Shown one piece after another: positions 26,151 to 35,174 of a DNA stretch of 64,000 nucleotides. Source of the stretch: Blastococcus sp. HT6-4 (GTDB lineage Bacteria; Actinomycetota; Actinomycetes; Mycobacteriales; Geodermatophilaceae); contig NZ_CP155551.1 in NCBI RefSeq assembly GCF_039679125.1, forward strand, positions 3,472,001 through 3,536,000, written 5' to 3'. The position numbers and the translations under genes are program-made. Position 1 is the first letter of the stretch. Each line of letters begins with the position of its first letter. A model generated the notes under the pieces. It made no database searches, was not told where the DNA came from, and saw nothing but the letters and a program-made list of their open reading frames with translations.

Positions 26151-27959
26151 ATGGCACGGCGGATCGAGGACTACGGGCTGATCGGTGACCTGCAGACCGC
26201 CGCCCTCGTGGGTCGCGACGGGTCGGTGGACTGGTTGTGCCTGCCCCGCTTCGACTCCCCCGCCTGCTTCGCCGCACTGCTCGACGACGACCGCGCGGGT
26301 CGCTGGCTGCTGGCACCCAGCGGGAGGGCCACCTGCACCGGACGTCGCTACCGCGGGGACTCGCTGGTGCTCGAGACGGAGTGGGAGACGCCCGAGGGCT
26401 CGGTCGTCGTCATCGACTTCATGCCCGTGCGCGGCGAGTCCGCCGACGTCGTCCGGATCGTGGCGGGACGCTCCGGCCGGGTGCGGATGCAGACGACCCT
26501 GCGGCCGCGCTTCGACTACGGCCAGCTCCGACCGTGGACCTACACCGAGGGCGACGATCTGGTCGCCGTCGCGGGACCGGACGCCCTGTGGCTGCGCACC
26601 CCGGTTCCCGTCGAGCAGCACGACGGGACGGCCCGGGCGGAGTTCCGGGTCGGCGCCGGGGAGCGCATCCCGTTCGTCCTCAGCCACGGGCCGTCCCACC
26701 GACCGCGTCCCCGGCCGCTGGATCCCGAGGCGGCTCTGGCCAACACCGAGACGTTCTGGGCCGACTGGATCGGCCGGTGCGACTACACCGGACGGTGGGA
26801 CGACGCGGTCCGCCGCTCGCTGATCACCCTCAAGGCGCTGACCTACGCACCCACCGGGGGGATCGTCGCCGCGGCGACGACCTCCCTCCCCGAGAAGCTG
26901 GGCGGGGTGCGCAACTGGGACTACCGCTACACCTGGCTCCGGGACGCCACGTTCACCTTGCAGGCCCTGCTCGGCACCGGCTACGTGCACGAGGCGCGGG
27001 CGTGGCGGGACTGGTTGCTGCGCGCGGTGGCCGGGGATCCCGCGGATCTCCGGATCATGTACGGCCTCGACGGCACCCGGCGGCTGCCGGAGCACGAGCT
27101 GCCCTGGCTCTCCGGTTACGAGGGCTCCGCGCCGGTACGGATCGGGAACGCCGCGGCCGACCAGTTCCAGCTCGACGTCTGGGGCGAGGTGCTCGACGGC
27201 CTGCACCTGGCCCGTGAGGCCGGCATGCCGCACAGCGCGGACGCGTGGTCCCTCCAGCGGGGGCTCCTGGACTACCTGGAGGGCGCGTGGGAGGAGCCCG
27301 ACAACGGCCTGTGGGAGGTCCGCACCACGCGGCGGCACTTCGTGCACAGCAAGGTCATGGCCTGGGCCGGGGTCGACAGCGCGGTCCGGGCGGTCGAGCA
27401 GCAGGGCCTCGACGGTCCGGTGGACCGCTGGCGGGCCCTGCGGAGCGAGATCCACGCCGACGTGTGCGCGAAGGGCTACGACGCCGAGCGCGGGACGTTC
27501 ACCCAGTACTACGGCTCACGCGGCCTGGACGCGGCCCTGCTGCTCATCCCGCGGTTCGGGTTCCTCGGCTGGGACGACCCCCGGGTGATCGGCACCGTGG
27601 AGGCCGTCCGCCGGCAACTCGACGAGGACGGCCTCCTGCTCCGGTACCGGCCGGAGGCCGAGGACACCGACGACGGGCTGCCCGGCGCGGAGGGCGCCTT
27701 CCTCGCGTGCAGCTTCTGGCTGGTCGACGCGTTGAACGGCACCGGACGCCGCACCGAGGCGACGCGGTCGTTCGAGCGGCTGCTCGGCCTGCGCAACGAC
27801 CTGGGGCTGCTGAGCGAGGAGTACGACCCCCGGGCCGGCCGCCAGCTCGGCAACGTGCCGCAGGCGTTCAGCCACGTCGGCCTGGTCAACGCCGCCCGGC
27901 ACCTCAGCGGCACGCACCCGGCCGAGCAGCCCGGATCGGACGCGGCCGGCCGGCCGTGA
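26151..27959 (+). CDS. Glycoside hydrolase family 15 (glucoamylase/trehalase-like)
   Basis: This 602-residue GH15 enzyme begins with the typical IEDYGLIGDLQTAALVGRDG and has a beta-sandwich domain (about 1-210) followed by an (alpha/alpha)6 barrel. Catalytic-site motifs are NWDYRYTWLRDA (around 255), the central PWLSGYEGS (around 318) and the C-terminal LLSEEYDPR (around 553, candidate base) with NVPQAFSHVGLV. Mycobacterial members of this family are trehalases, so trehalose or maltodextrin turnover is likely. Coupling with the SDR suggests osmotic or general stress. Confidence 0.9.
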   Translation: MARRIEDYGLIGDLQTAALVGRDGSVDWLCLPRFDSPACFAALLDDDRAGRWLLAPSGRATCTGRRYRGDSLVLETEWETPEGSVVVIDFMPVRGESADVVRIVAGRSGRVRMQTTLRPRFDYGQLRPWTYTEGDDLVAVAGPDALWLRTPVPVEQHDGTARAEFRVGAGERIPFVLSHGPSHRPRPRPLDPEAALANTETFWADWIGRCDYTGRWDDAVRRSLITLKALTYAPTGGIVAAATTSLPEKLGGVRNWDYRYTWLRDATFTLQALLGTGYVHEARAWRDWLLRAVAGDPADLRIMYGLDGTRRLPEHELPWLSGYEGSAPVRIGNAAADQFQLDVWGEVLDGLHLAREAGMPHSADAWSLQRGLLDYLEGAWEEPDNGLWEVRTTRRHFVHSKVMAWAGVDSAVRAVEQQGLDGPVDRWRALRSEIHADVCAKGYDAERGTFTQYYGSRGLDAALLLIPRFGFLGWDDPRVIGTVEAVRRQLDEDGLLLRYRPEAEDTDDGLPGAEGAFLACSFWLVDALNGTGRRTEATRSFERLLGLRNDLGLLSEEYDPRAGRQLGNVPQAFSHVGLVNAARHLSGTHPAEQPGSDAAGRP

Positions 27960-28012
27960 GCCGGCCGGTACCGCGGGAGCCGCGCCGTCCGGACCTCACG
28001 ACGGCGCCCCCC

Positions 28013-28330
28013 TTACGGCCGAGGTGTGATGGGAGAGAGGTCGGCCTGACCGTCCGGGTCCACGGCTTCATCGCTGTGCAGGACGGTGGTCCCGGTCTCG
28101 ACGCCCGCCTCCTCGAGCCGCCACATGAGGTGCCCGACCTGCAGCTGGAGCCGCCGCCACTCGTCGTGCGGGTGGGTGACGCCATCCTCGGCGGCCCCGC
28201 TGTTCCCCGCGGCCGAAGCGGAGGCCAGCGAGATCGTGCACCAGGCTGCCCGCGCTCGATCAGCCTGGTGCACGGCCTCGATCAGGTCCGCCGGGGCGTA
28301 GCGGTGTCCCGCCCCCGTCGGTCCACCCAC
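28013..28330 (-). CDS. Possible small soluble protein, 105 residues
   Basis: GTG 28330 opens a frame coding for YAPADLIEAVHQADRAR, a Ser/Ala-rich middle and WRRLQLQVGHLMWRLEEAGVE, ending in TAA. The helical, charged composition looks protein-like, but it overlaps the preceding membrane-protein gene by 49 nt and lacks a ribosome binding site. It could be translated by coupling. ATG 28360 is an alternative start. Unknown function; it could be spurious. Confidence 0.4.
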   Translation of the reverse strand: MGGPTGAGHRYAPADLIEAVHQADRARAAWCTISLASASAAGNSGAAEDGVTHPHDEWRRLQLQVGHLMWRLEEAGVETGTTVLHSDEAVDPDGQADLSPITPRP

Positions 28331-28647
28331 GAGATCAGGGCGGCGACCAGCAGCAGGCATGACGGCAGCAGGAAGGCGCCACCGATGCCCAGGCCCGTGA
28401 CGAGCGACCACGCCACCGACACCAGCCCGAGGACCGCCACCACCGCGGAAGCCAACGGCGTCCTGCCGGCACGTTCGGCCACCAGAGCCAGCGCCGTGCA
28501 CGCCAGTGGCACGCCGAACATCGAGAAGGCGAACGAGCCGCTGTCCTCCCAGACGAATCGCCCGTACCACGCCGTGAGGCCGACGACGCTGATGAGCGAT
28601 ACGACGATCAAGCCGAAGGCCCTCCGGCTGAACGTTGTCACGGTCAT
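28282..28647 (-). CDS. Small integral membrane protein, 121 residues
   Basis: This protein has four predicted hydrophobic helices (about 11-28, 36-56, 66-84 and 88-108) with positive termini (RRAF at the start, WVDRRGRD at the end). No family recognised. Its ATG overlaps the TGA of an 18-codon ORF (ATGA), which carries a strong Shine-Dalgarno, so translation probably initiates at that small ORF and re-initiates here. It sits in a stretch of low-conservation small genes between GH15 and the formate dehydrogenase cluster. Confidence 0.65.
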   Translation of the reverse strand: MTVTTFSRRAFGLIVVSLISVVGLTAWYGRFVWEDSGSFAFSMFGVPLACTALALVAERAGRTPLASAVVAVLGLVSVAWSLVTGLGIGGAFLLPSCLLLVAALISWVDRRGRDTATPRRT

Positions 28648-28700
28648 GTCCTCCGCAGACTGCGGTCGAACTGCTCGATGTGTTCCTCATGGATGACCAC
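28644..28700 (-). CDS. 18-codon ORF coupled to the small membrane protein
   Basis: GTG 28700 follows GAGGAGGAG with a 6-nt spacer, an excellent start signal. It encodes VVIHEEHIEQFDRSLRRT, and the TGA overlaps the ATG of the 28282-28647 gene. The small peptide may be functional or simply load ribosomes for the next gene. Confidence 0.5.
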   Translation of the reverse strand: MVIHEEHIEQFDRSLRRT

Positions 28701-28858
28701 GGGCCACTCCTCCTCAAGGGACGAAGGAACCTTGCCACCGCGCCGCCGGGCACGCCTCGGTGGACGGCGAGCGGTCGGTGCGTGGATGCACCGGCTCGCC
28801 AGCGGCTGCGACCTCGTGGCAGCGGGCACGACGAATGCAGGCGGCTACGCTTCCGCGG

Positions 28859-29089
28859 GTGTCCGAGCCGTGGGTCCGTCGCACCCTGCGGGCGCTGGAC
28901 CTGGGGTTCTGGGTCGTGCTCGCCGGCATCTGGCTCGTCGTACTGGTGCTCGCGGTCATCGACGGAGACGACGGCTGGCGGATCTTCATCGCTGTCCTGT
29001 GGCTGGCGACCTCCAGCGTGTGGCTGGTCCGCACCCTTCGCTCTCGGGAGAAGCGTCAGCAAGAGGAAGCCGAGCGCGCCTCGTCGTAG
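28859..29089 (+). CDS. Two-helix small membrane protein, 76 residues
   Basis: After a short basic N-terminus (VSEPWVRRTLRALD) there are two transmembrane helices (about 16-34 and 41-59) and a charged tail (SREKRQQEEAE). GTG 28859 lies 7 nt after TACGCT (28846-28851) without a Shine-Dalgarno, so it appears leaderless. The stop is TAG. It converges on nrfD. No family recognised. Confidence 0.62.
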   Translation: MSEPWVRRTLRALDLGFWVVLAGIWLVVLVLAVIDGDDGWRIFIAVLWLATSSVWLVRTLRSREKRQQEEAERASS

Positions 29090-29140
29090 AGGCCCGGCTG
29101 GGTGAACATCACCCACCCATGGCAACGCTTGCTGCCGGAC

Positions 29141-30190
29141 TCAGGACGGCGTGTGCGCTTCCTCGGCGCTCGCGTTCGCCGCGTCCCGTCCGGCAGCCCG
29201 TGCCCGCTGCGGCTCGACGGTGTACTTCGGATCCTTCGCGCTGGCCATGCCGGCGTCGAAGACGCCGAAGCGGGTGAACACGGAGCCGGCCGCCAGGAGG
29301 GCACCCCCGATCACCGCCGGCACGCGTCGCCGACCGGCGGTGAGGGCCAGCGCCGTCCCGGTCACCGTGCAGGCGCGGGCGGCCCGCAGCTGCCGGCCCG
29401 CGCGGCCGGTGCGGTAGGGCTCGCTCACCAGCCCGTGGCCGTGCTCGATGCGGTGCATGGCGCCGAGCTCGATCAGCGCACCGGTGACGGCGACCTTGCG
29501 GGCCGGCCCGGCCTCCTCCGCAGGGCTGCAGGCGACGGCGATGCCGCCCCCCGCGGCCATCGCCGAGCCGGCGAAGGCGAACGGCAGCTCCCGGTGCGCC
29601 TCGTGCCAGGACGGCACCGCGGTGTTGGACAGGAGCGCCGCGGTGTAGGTGGTCATCGGTCCGCCGAGCACGCCCGCCCCCACCCCGGTGAGCATCCGCA
29701 GGCGCCGGAAGCGACCCAGCAGGTGGGCCCCGGCCGTGGCGGTGGCCAGCGCGCTGAACGGCGCCAGGATCCAGGAACCCACCGACAGCGGCGACGTGGG
29801 CTTGAACACCCGCAGCATGTTCAGGAACCGCGCCGGCCGGCCCAGGTCGTGGATGAGGAAGGCCACCGACGTCAGCGCACCGCCCCCCGCGGTGAGGTGC
29901 GCGACGCGGGACAGGGCCGGCCGGCCGGTCAGCTCGGCCAGCGCCCCGAGCAGCGCCGACGACCCCGCCGCACCGCCGAGGAACAGGTACAGCGGCACGT
30001 CCGGGGTCTTCCACACCGGCGGCTTGATCACCGGCCGCCCGTAGTACGAGGCGAACTCCGCCTCCCCCACCACCGACTCACCCGGTCGCGGGGCGCGGCC
30101 GCCCGACCGGCGGTGCCGTTCCCGGTCCTGCGCCGGTGCGCCGTCCGCGCGGCGCCAGCCGGCCCCGGGAACCGCCTCCCCCGCCGTCAC
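29141..30190 (-). CDS. nrfD: NrfD/PsrC-type membrane quinone subunit of formate dehydrogenase
   Basis: This 349-residue integral membrane protein belongs to the NrfD/PsrC family, which passes electrons between Fe-S proteins and the quinone pool. A soluble N-terminal stretch (about 1-60) is followed by about eight hydrophobic segments, including PLYLFLGGAAGSSALLGAL and HDLGRPARFLNMLRVFKPTSP, both typical of the family. GTG 30190 overlaps the fdhB stop (GTGA). It replaces the cytochrome b (FdnI) of Escherichia coli FDH-N, so the complex probably reduces menaquinone directly. Confidence 0.9.
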   Translation of the reverse strand: MTAGEAVPGAGWRRADGAPAQDRERHRRSGGRAPRPGESVVGEAEFASYYGRPVIKPPVWKTPDVPLYLFLGGAAGSSALLGALAELTGRPALSRVAHLTAGGGALTSVAFLIHDLGRPARFLNMLRVFKPTSPLSVGSWILAPFSALATATAGAHLLGRFRRLRMLTGVGAGVLGGPMTTYTAALLSNTAVPSWHEAHRELPFAFAGSAMAAGGGIAVACSPAEEAGPARKVAVTGALIELGAMHRIEHGHGLVSEPYRTGRAGRQLRAARACTVTGTALALTAGRRRVPAVIGGALLAAGSVFTRFGVFDAGMASAKDPKYTVEPQRARAAGRDAANASAEEAHTPS

Positions 30191-31224
30191 CGGCGTCGCC
30201 CCACGAACGCCGACGCCACCACGCCGACCACCATCGCCGCGCCCGCGGCGACGTGCCGCCACATGGACGGCAGGTCGCGGGTGGTCACCACCGGATCCGG
30301 CGGGAGCCCGTAGACCTCCGGTTCGTCCAGGAGCAGGAAGAAGGCGCCCGCTCCCCCGACCCCGTCGGTCTCGTCGTGCCCGTACAGCCGGACCCCCTCG
30401 ACGCCCTTGTCCTGAAGCGCCGCCAGCCGGGCGTCGGCACGGGCCCGGAGCTGGTCGAGGTCGCCGAACTGGATCGACTCGGTCGGGCAGGCGCTCGCGC
30501 ACGCGGGCTGGAGCCCGTCGGTGAGCCGGTCGTAGCAGAGGGTGCACTTGAACACCCGTCCGTCGTCCTGCCGCTGGTCGATGACGCCGTAGGGGCAGGC
30601 GGGCACGCAGTAGCCGCAGCCGTTGCAGATGTCCTCCTGCACCACCACGCTGCCGAACTCGGTGCGGAACAGCGAGCCGGTCGGGCAGACGTCCAGGCAG
30701 GCGGCGTGGGTGCAGTGCTTGCAGACGTCGGAGCTCATCAGCCACCGGATCTCCCGGTCCGCCGACGGCGTCTGCTGCGGTGCGCTCTGCTCGGCCGTGG
30801 TCGCCGACGCCGGCACCCGGGGGTGGACGACGGGCGGGTCCTCCAGCGGCCGCGGCCCGCCGACCGCGCCCGGCGCCCCCACGGTCGGCATCGGGAGGTC
30901 GACCGCGCGGCTCTGCTCGACGAAGGCCACGTGCCGCCAGCTGTTGGCCCCGAGCATGCCGGTGTTGTCGTACGACGCCCCGGTCAGCCCGAGCTGCGCC
31001 CGGTTGCCCTCGGCGTCGTCCATCGGGAGCGTGTTCCACTCCTTGCACGCCACCTCGCACGCCTTGCACCCGATGCACACCGACGTGTCGGTGAAGAAGC
31101 CGACCCGGGGCGGGTGGTCGTCGCCGTAGCCGCGTTCCCCGGCGACGTCGGGGACCGGGCCGAACAACCGGTTGTGCGGGTCGTCCCCGGAGAAGGCGGT
31201 GCTCGCCGAACTGATCGTCGTCAT
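30187..31224 (-). CDS. fdhB: Formate dehydrogenase iron-sulfur (beta) subunit
   Basis: This 345-residue ferredoxin-type subunit has four cysteine clusters, each for a [4Fe-4S]: CIGCKACEVAC (around 52), CKHCTHAACLDVC (around 165), CNGCGYCVPAC (around 202) and CTLCYDRL plus CASAC (around 228-248). It wires FdhA to NrfD. A single C-terminal hydrophobic helix (about 318-340) should anchor it to the membrane. The ATG at 31224 overlaps the fdhA stop (ATGA), and its own stop overlaps nrfD. The open frame upstream of 31224 is only an antisense-like read-through of fdhA in another phase. Confidence 0.93.
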   Translation of the reverse strand: MTTISSASTAFSGDDPHNRLFGPVPDVAGERGYGDDHPPRVGFFTDTSVCIGCKACEVACKEWNTLPMDDAEGNRAQLGLTGASYDNTGMLGANSWRHVAFVEQSRAVDLPMPTVGAPGAVGGPRPLEDPPVVHPRVPASATTAEQSAPQQTPSADREIRWLMSSDVCKHCTHAACLDVCPTGSLFRTEFGSVVVQEDICNGCGYCVPACPYGVIDQRQDDGRVFKCTLCYDRLTDGLQPACASACPTESIQFGDLDQLRARADARLAALQDKGVEGVRLYGHDETDGVGGAGAFFLLLDEPEVYGLPPDPVVTTRDLPSMWRHVAAGAAMVVGVVASAFVGRRR

Positions 31225-34200
31225 GACCGCTCCTCGATCGGGGCTCGTCCGTTGGGGCCGAGCCGCCCACTGGCGACGCCGGCCCGGCGGCGGTGGTCCT
31301 CGACGAACTCGACCAGCGCAGGCCCCCGGGGCCGGCGGCCGGGCCGGATGTCGCAGGTGGCGACCTTGGACTCCTGGATGTGCACGTTCGGGTCCATCAC
31401 CACGCCGAGCAGCTCGTTCGCCGAGTCGCCGGTGGTGATGCCGTTCTGGCCCCAGTGGTACGGGATGCCGATCTGGTGCACCTCGCGACCGGCGACCCGC
31501 AGCGGGCGCATCCGCTCGGTGACGAGCACCCGTGCCTCGATGGCGTTGCGCGCGCTGACCAGCGTGGCCCAGCCCATGTGCTCCAGCCCGCGCTCGGCGG
31601 CCAGCTGGGGGCTGACCTCGCAGAAGAACTCGGGCTGGAGCTCGGCGAGGTACTCCAGGGTGCGGCTCATCCCGCCGGCGGTGTGGTGCTCGGTGAGCCG
31701 GTAGGTGGTGACGACGAACGGGAATACCTCGTTCATCGCCGGGTTGGCCCGGTTCCACGCGCCCCTGATCTCCTTGCGCGCGGGGTTGGCCTGCCGCTCG
31801 TACAGCGGGTTGGGCACCGGTGACTCGGCCGGCTCGTAGTGGGTCGGCATCGGCCCGTCGGCCAGCCCCGCCGGCACGAACAGCCACGCCTTCCCGTCGC
31901 CCTGCATGATGAACGGGTCGGTCCCGGAGAGGGCGTCCTCGGCGGTCGCCCCCTCGGCGGGCACGTGGTCCGGCCGCTTGGTGGCCTGGAAGTCCGGGAC
32001 GTCCGGGCCGGTCCACTTCCCGGCGTCCTCGTCCCAGTACACGTACTTCTTGCGCTCGCTCCACGGCCGGCCCTCGGGGTCGGCCGAGGCGCGGTTGTAC
32101 AGCACCCGGCGGTTCATCGGCCACGCCCAGCCCCACTCCGGAGCCACCAGGTCCTGCTCGGTGTGCGGCTTCTTCCGGTTGGCCTGGTTCACCTCGTCGG
32201 CGAAGACGCCGGAGTAGATCCAGCAGCCGCAGCTGGTAGAGCCGTCGTCGGCGAGCTCGGTGTACCCGGAGACCGCCGTCCCGTCCGGCCCGGTCCCGCT
32301 GATCTCGCGGAGCACCGCATGCGCACTCGGTTCGTCGTGCGGCCCGTGGGTCGGGTAGTCCCAGGTGAGGTCGAGGATCGGCCGGTCCCGCGGGTCGGTG
32401 GACCCGGCCAGCTTCTCGCGGACGATCCGGCCGAGGTGGAAGTAGAACCACAGGTCGCTGCGGCAGTCCCCCTCCGGCTCCACGGCCTGGGAGTGCCACT
32501 GCAGCAGCCGCTGGGTGTTGGTGAACGAGCCGTCCTTCTCCACGTGCGCCGCGGCGGGCAGGAAGAACACCTCGGTGGGGATCTCCTCGGTCACCAGCTC
32601 GCCGGTCTCGATCTCCGGCCCGTTCTCCCAGAACGTCGCCGACTCGATCATCTGCAGGTCGCGGACGACGAGCCACTCGAGGTTGGCCAGGCCGAGCCGG
32701 GACATCTTCCCGTTGGCGTTGCCGACCACGGGGTTCTCCCCCACGAGGAAGTATCCGGGCACGTTGCCCTGGATCTGCTCGGCGATCGTCGTGTAGTTGC
32801 TGTGGTCGCCGGTCAGCCGGGGCAGGTGGTCGAAGCAGAAGTCGTTCTCCGGCTGCGCGGCATCGCCCCACCAGGCCTTGAGCAGGCTGACCGCGTACTT
32901 CCGCATGTTGCCCCAGTAGCCGACGGAGCCCGACGCCTCGGCGACGAAGTCGTCGAGGTCGCGGTCCTCGCGGGCGTGCGGCATCGGGATGTACCCGGGC
33001 AGCAGGTTGTACAGCGTCGGGATGTCGGTCGACCCCTGGATGCTGGCGTGCCCGCGCAGCGCCAGGATGCCGCCACCCGGGCGTCCCATGTTCCCCAGCA
33101 GCGCCTGCAGCACGCTGGCCGCACGGATGTACTGGACACCGACGGTGTGCTGGGTCCAGCCCACCGAGTAGACGAAGGCGCTGGTGCGCTCGCGGCCGGA
33201 GTTCCTGGTCAGCGCATCGGCGACCTTCAGGAACACCGCCGGCTCGATGCCGCAGACCTCGTGGACCAGCTCCGGGGTGTAGCGCGCGTAGTGCCGCTTG
33301 AGCACCTGGTAGACGCACCGCGGGTGCTGGAGGGTCTCGTCCCGCAACGGCTTCCCGCCCACCGGCAGCCCGCCGCTGCCGGACTCCTCCGCGCTGCCCT
33401 CCTCGTGCTCCTCCGGATCGGGTGCTGCTCCGGGCTGCCGGCCGTCGGGCGAGCCGGACGCGCCTGGCTTGGGCGCCTGGCGCTGACCGGCCGCGGCGGT
33501 CACCTGGGTGCCCTCGTACTGCCAGGACGTCTCGTCGTACTGCCCCTTCTCCGGGTCGTAGCCGGAGAACAGGCCGTCGAGGTCCTCGGTGTCCTGGAAG
33601 TCCTCCCGCAGGATCGCCGCCGCGTTGGTGTAGGCGGCCACGTACTCGCGGAAGTCCAACTCGTTCTGCAGGACGTGGTTGATCAGCCCCCCGAGGAACG
33701 CGATGTCGCTGCCCGCCCGCAGCGGGACGTGGAGATCGGCCAGCGCGCTCGTGCGGGTGAACCGCGGGTCGACGTGGATGACCGTCGCACCGCGCGCCTT
33801 GGCCTCCATCACCCACTGGAAGCCCACCGGGTGGGCTTCGGCCATGTTCGAGCCCTGGATGACGATGCAGTCGGAGTTGGCGAGATCCTGCTGCGGCATC
33901 GTCGCGCCGCCGCGACCGAACGACGTCCCCAGACCGGGGACGGTGGAGGAGTGCTATATGCGGGCCTGGTTCTCGACCTGCACCGCGCCCAGCGCGGTGT
34001 AGAGCTTCTTCATGAGGTAGTTCTCCTCGTTGTCGAGGGTCGCCCCTCCGAGGCTCGCTATCCCCATCGTGCGGTTGACCCGCTTGCCGTCGACCTCGTC
34101 CTGCCAGGTCGCGCGGCGGGTCCGGATCACCCGGTCGGCGATCATGTCCATCGCGGTGTCGAGGTCGAGGTCCTCCCACTCCGTCCCGTGCGGACGGCGG

Positions 34201-34514
34201 TAGCGGACCTTGGTCTGGCGGGTCGTACTGGTGACCAGGTTCTTGCTGGCCGCCCCCTTGGGGCACAGCCGGCCGCGGCTGATCGGCGAGTCGGGGTCAC
34301 CCTCGATCTGGGTGACCTTCTCGTCCTCCACGAACACCCGCTGGCTGCAGCCCACCGCGCAGTAGGGGCACACGCTCTGAACCACCCGGTCGGCGGTGGC
34401 CGTGCGGGGGGCCAGGGAGTTCGTCCGCTTGCTCCGCACCGCCTCACCGCGGCCGAGCGGATCGTTCCCGGTGAGCTGCCGGACCACCGGCCACGCGTCG
34501 AGCCAGGTCTTCAT
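31221..34514 (-). CDS. fdhA: Selenocysteine-containing formate dehydrogenase alpha subunit (Sec encoded by UAG)
   Basis: This molybdenum/tungsten bis-MGD formate dehydrogenase catalytic subunit has 1097 residues when the in-frame TAG (33956-33954) is read through. N-terminal part: [4Fe-4S] motif CPYCAVGC...CPKG (around 49-82), no Tat signal, so cytoplasmic. The TAG falls at residue 187 in ENQARI-*-HSSTVPGLGTSFG, exactly where FDH selenocysteine or cysteine stands, followed by MPQQDLANSD and the rest of the MGD domains. A SECIS-like hairpin follows. A low-complexity insert (around 345-400, rich in G, S, P, E) interrupts the middle. ATG 34514 has GGGAGGGG. Without recoding it would be two fragments. 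Confidence 0.93.
33923..33944 (-). promoter_or_regulatory. Bacterial SECIS element of fdhA
   Basis: Starting 9 nt after the UAG, AC, a single bulged C, then GTCCCC pair with GGGGAC-GT around the apical loop GGTCT (33935-33931). The loop GGUCU and its distance of 18 nt from the Sec codon equal those in E. coli fdhF as I remember it. The SelB elongation factor should bind here. Confidence 0.85.
33954..33956 (-). other. In-frame UAG read as selenocysteine in fdhA
   Basis: The codon is TAG on the minus strand, between ATA (Ile) and CAC (His). It aligns with the Sec UGA of E. coli FDH-H (V-U-H-G-P-S-V-A-G-L) as R-I-*-H-S-S-T-V-P-G-L. Both sides are intact and in one frame. Confidence 0.9.
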
Positions 34515-34677
34515 GCGCCCCTCCCACGGAGCCCGCGCCGCCGGGAGGGCGGACGGGTTGCCGGGCGTGCAGGCACGGTCTCGGTCGCACGCCTCGGTCC
34601 GTTCAGCTGCCGGCTCCGACCCTAGCCAGCAGCCGGGCGGCCTGCACCTCCGCGCAGATCGACCGGCGGTCGTCCGG

Positions 34678-34701
34678 GTTCGGCGCCGGGTTCCCGGGTA
34701 G
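34678..34701 (+). promoter_or_regulatory. SigB/SigF-type promoter of the DUF1469 protein
   Basis: GTTC (34678-34681) is followed after 14 nt by GGGTAG (34696-34701), close to GTTT-N14/16-GGGTAT. The ATG lies 49 nt downstream. Confidence 0.5.
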
Positions 34702-34750
34702 CCGGGACGGGACGGAACCGGTCCACCGGCCCGAGCCCGAGGAGCACCCC

Positions 34751-35161
34751 ATGACCGACCCGATCTCCAACGCCTCCACGAGCGACCTGATCAGGTCGCT
34801 CAGCGACGATCTCTCGAACCTCGTCCGGGCCGAGATGCGGCACGCCCAGGCCGAACTCGCCGAGAAGGCACGGCAGGCCGGCCGGGCCGGCGCGCTCCTG
34901 GGCGCCGCCGGTGTCCTCGGCGCGATGTCCGTCGGCAGCGCGACGGCCCTCCTCCTGCGCCTCCTGGACCGCAGGCTCAGCCCCGCGACGTCCGCCGCAC
35001 TGGCGACCGGGCTGTTCACCGGCGGCGCCGGCGCGCTCGTCGCCGGGGCGCTGGCGGAACTGCGACGTACGGGGACGCTCGTCCCGGACGAGACGCTGGC
35101 GAGCCTGCGCGAGGACGTCCGCGCCGTCACGGACACCGACCGGCCCCCGTCGGCGGGGTGA
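34751..35161 (+). CDS. DUF1469 (holin superfamily III-like) membrane protein
   Basis: This 136-residue protein of the Phage_holin_3_6/DUF1469 group has an N-terminal amphipathic helix (SDLIRSLSDDLSNLVRAEMRHA and on to residue 45) and two membrane helices (about 47-72 and 80-105). Despite the family name it is a housekeeping or stress gene in actinobacteria, not a phage holin; no phage genes are nearby. ATG 34751 has GAGGAG at 5-nt spacing. A general-stress-type promoter precedes it, in line with the usual SigB/SigF control of such proteins. It converges with ctaG. Confidence 0.8.
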   Translation: MTDPISNASTSDLIRSLSDDLSNLVRAEMRHAQAELAEKARQAGRAGALLGAAGVLGAMSVGSATALLLRLLDRRLSPATSAALATGLFTGGAGALVAGALAELRRTGTLVPDETLASLREDVRAVTDTDRPPSAG

Positions 35162-35174
35162 GCCGGCCGGCGGC

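Noticed and set aside
30187-34266. Extension of fdhB into a 1359-residue protein
   Set aside because: The upstream part reads fdhA in another phase and has no domain; ATG 31224 in the ATGA overlap is the natural start.
31221-34514. fdhA as a pseudogene broken by an amber mutation
   Set aside because: The stop is exactly at the Sec position, a SECIS hairpin with GGUCU follows at the right distance, and the rest of the frame and both coupled partner genes are intact.
34751-35161. Prophage holin
   Set aside because: DUF1469 proteins carry a holin name but are chromosomal in actinobacteria; no phage genes are nearby and the promoter is stress-type.
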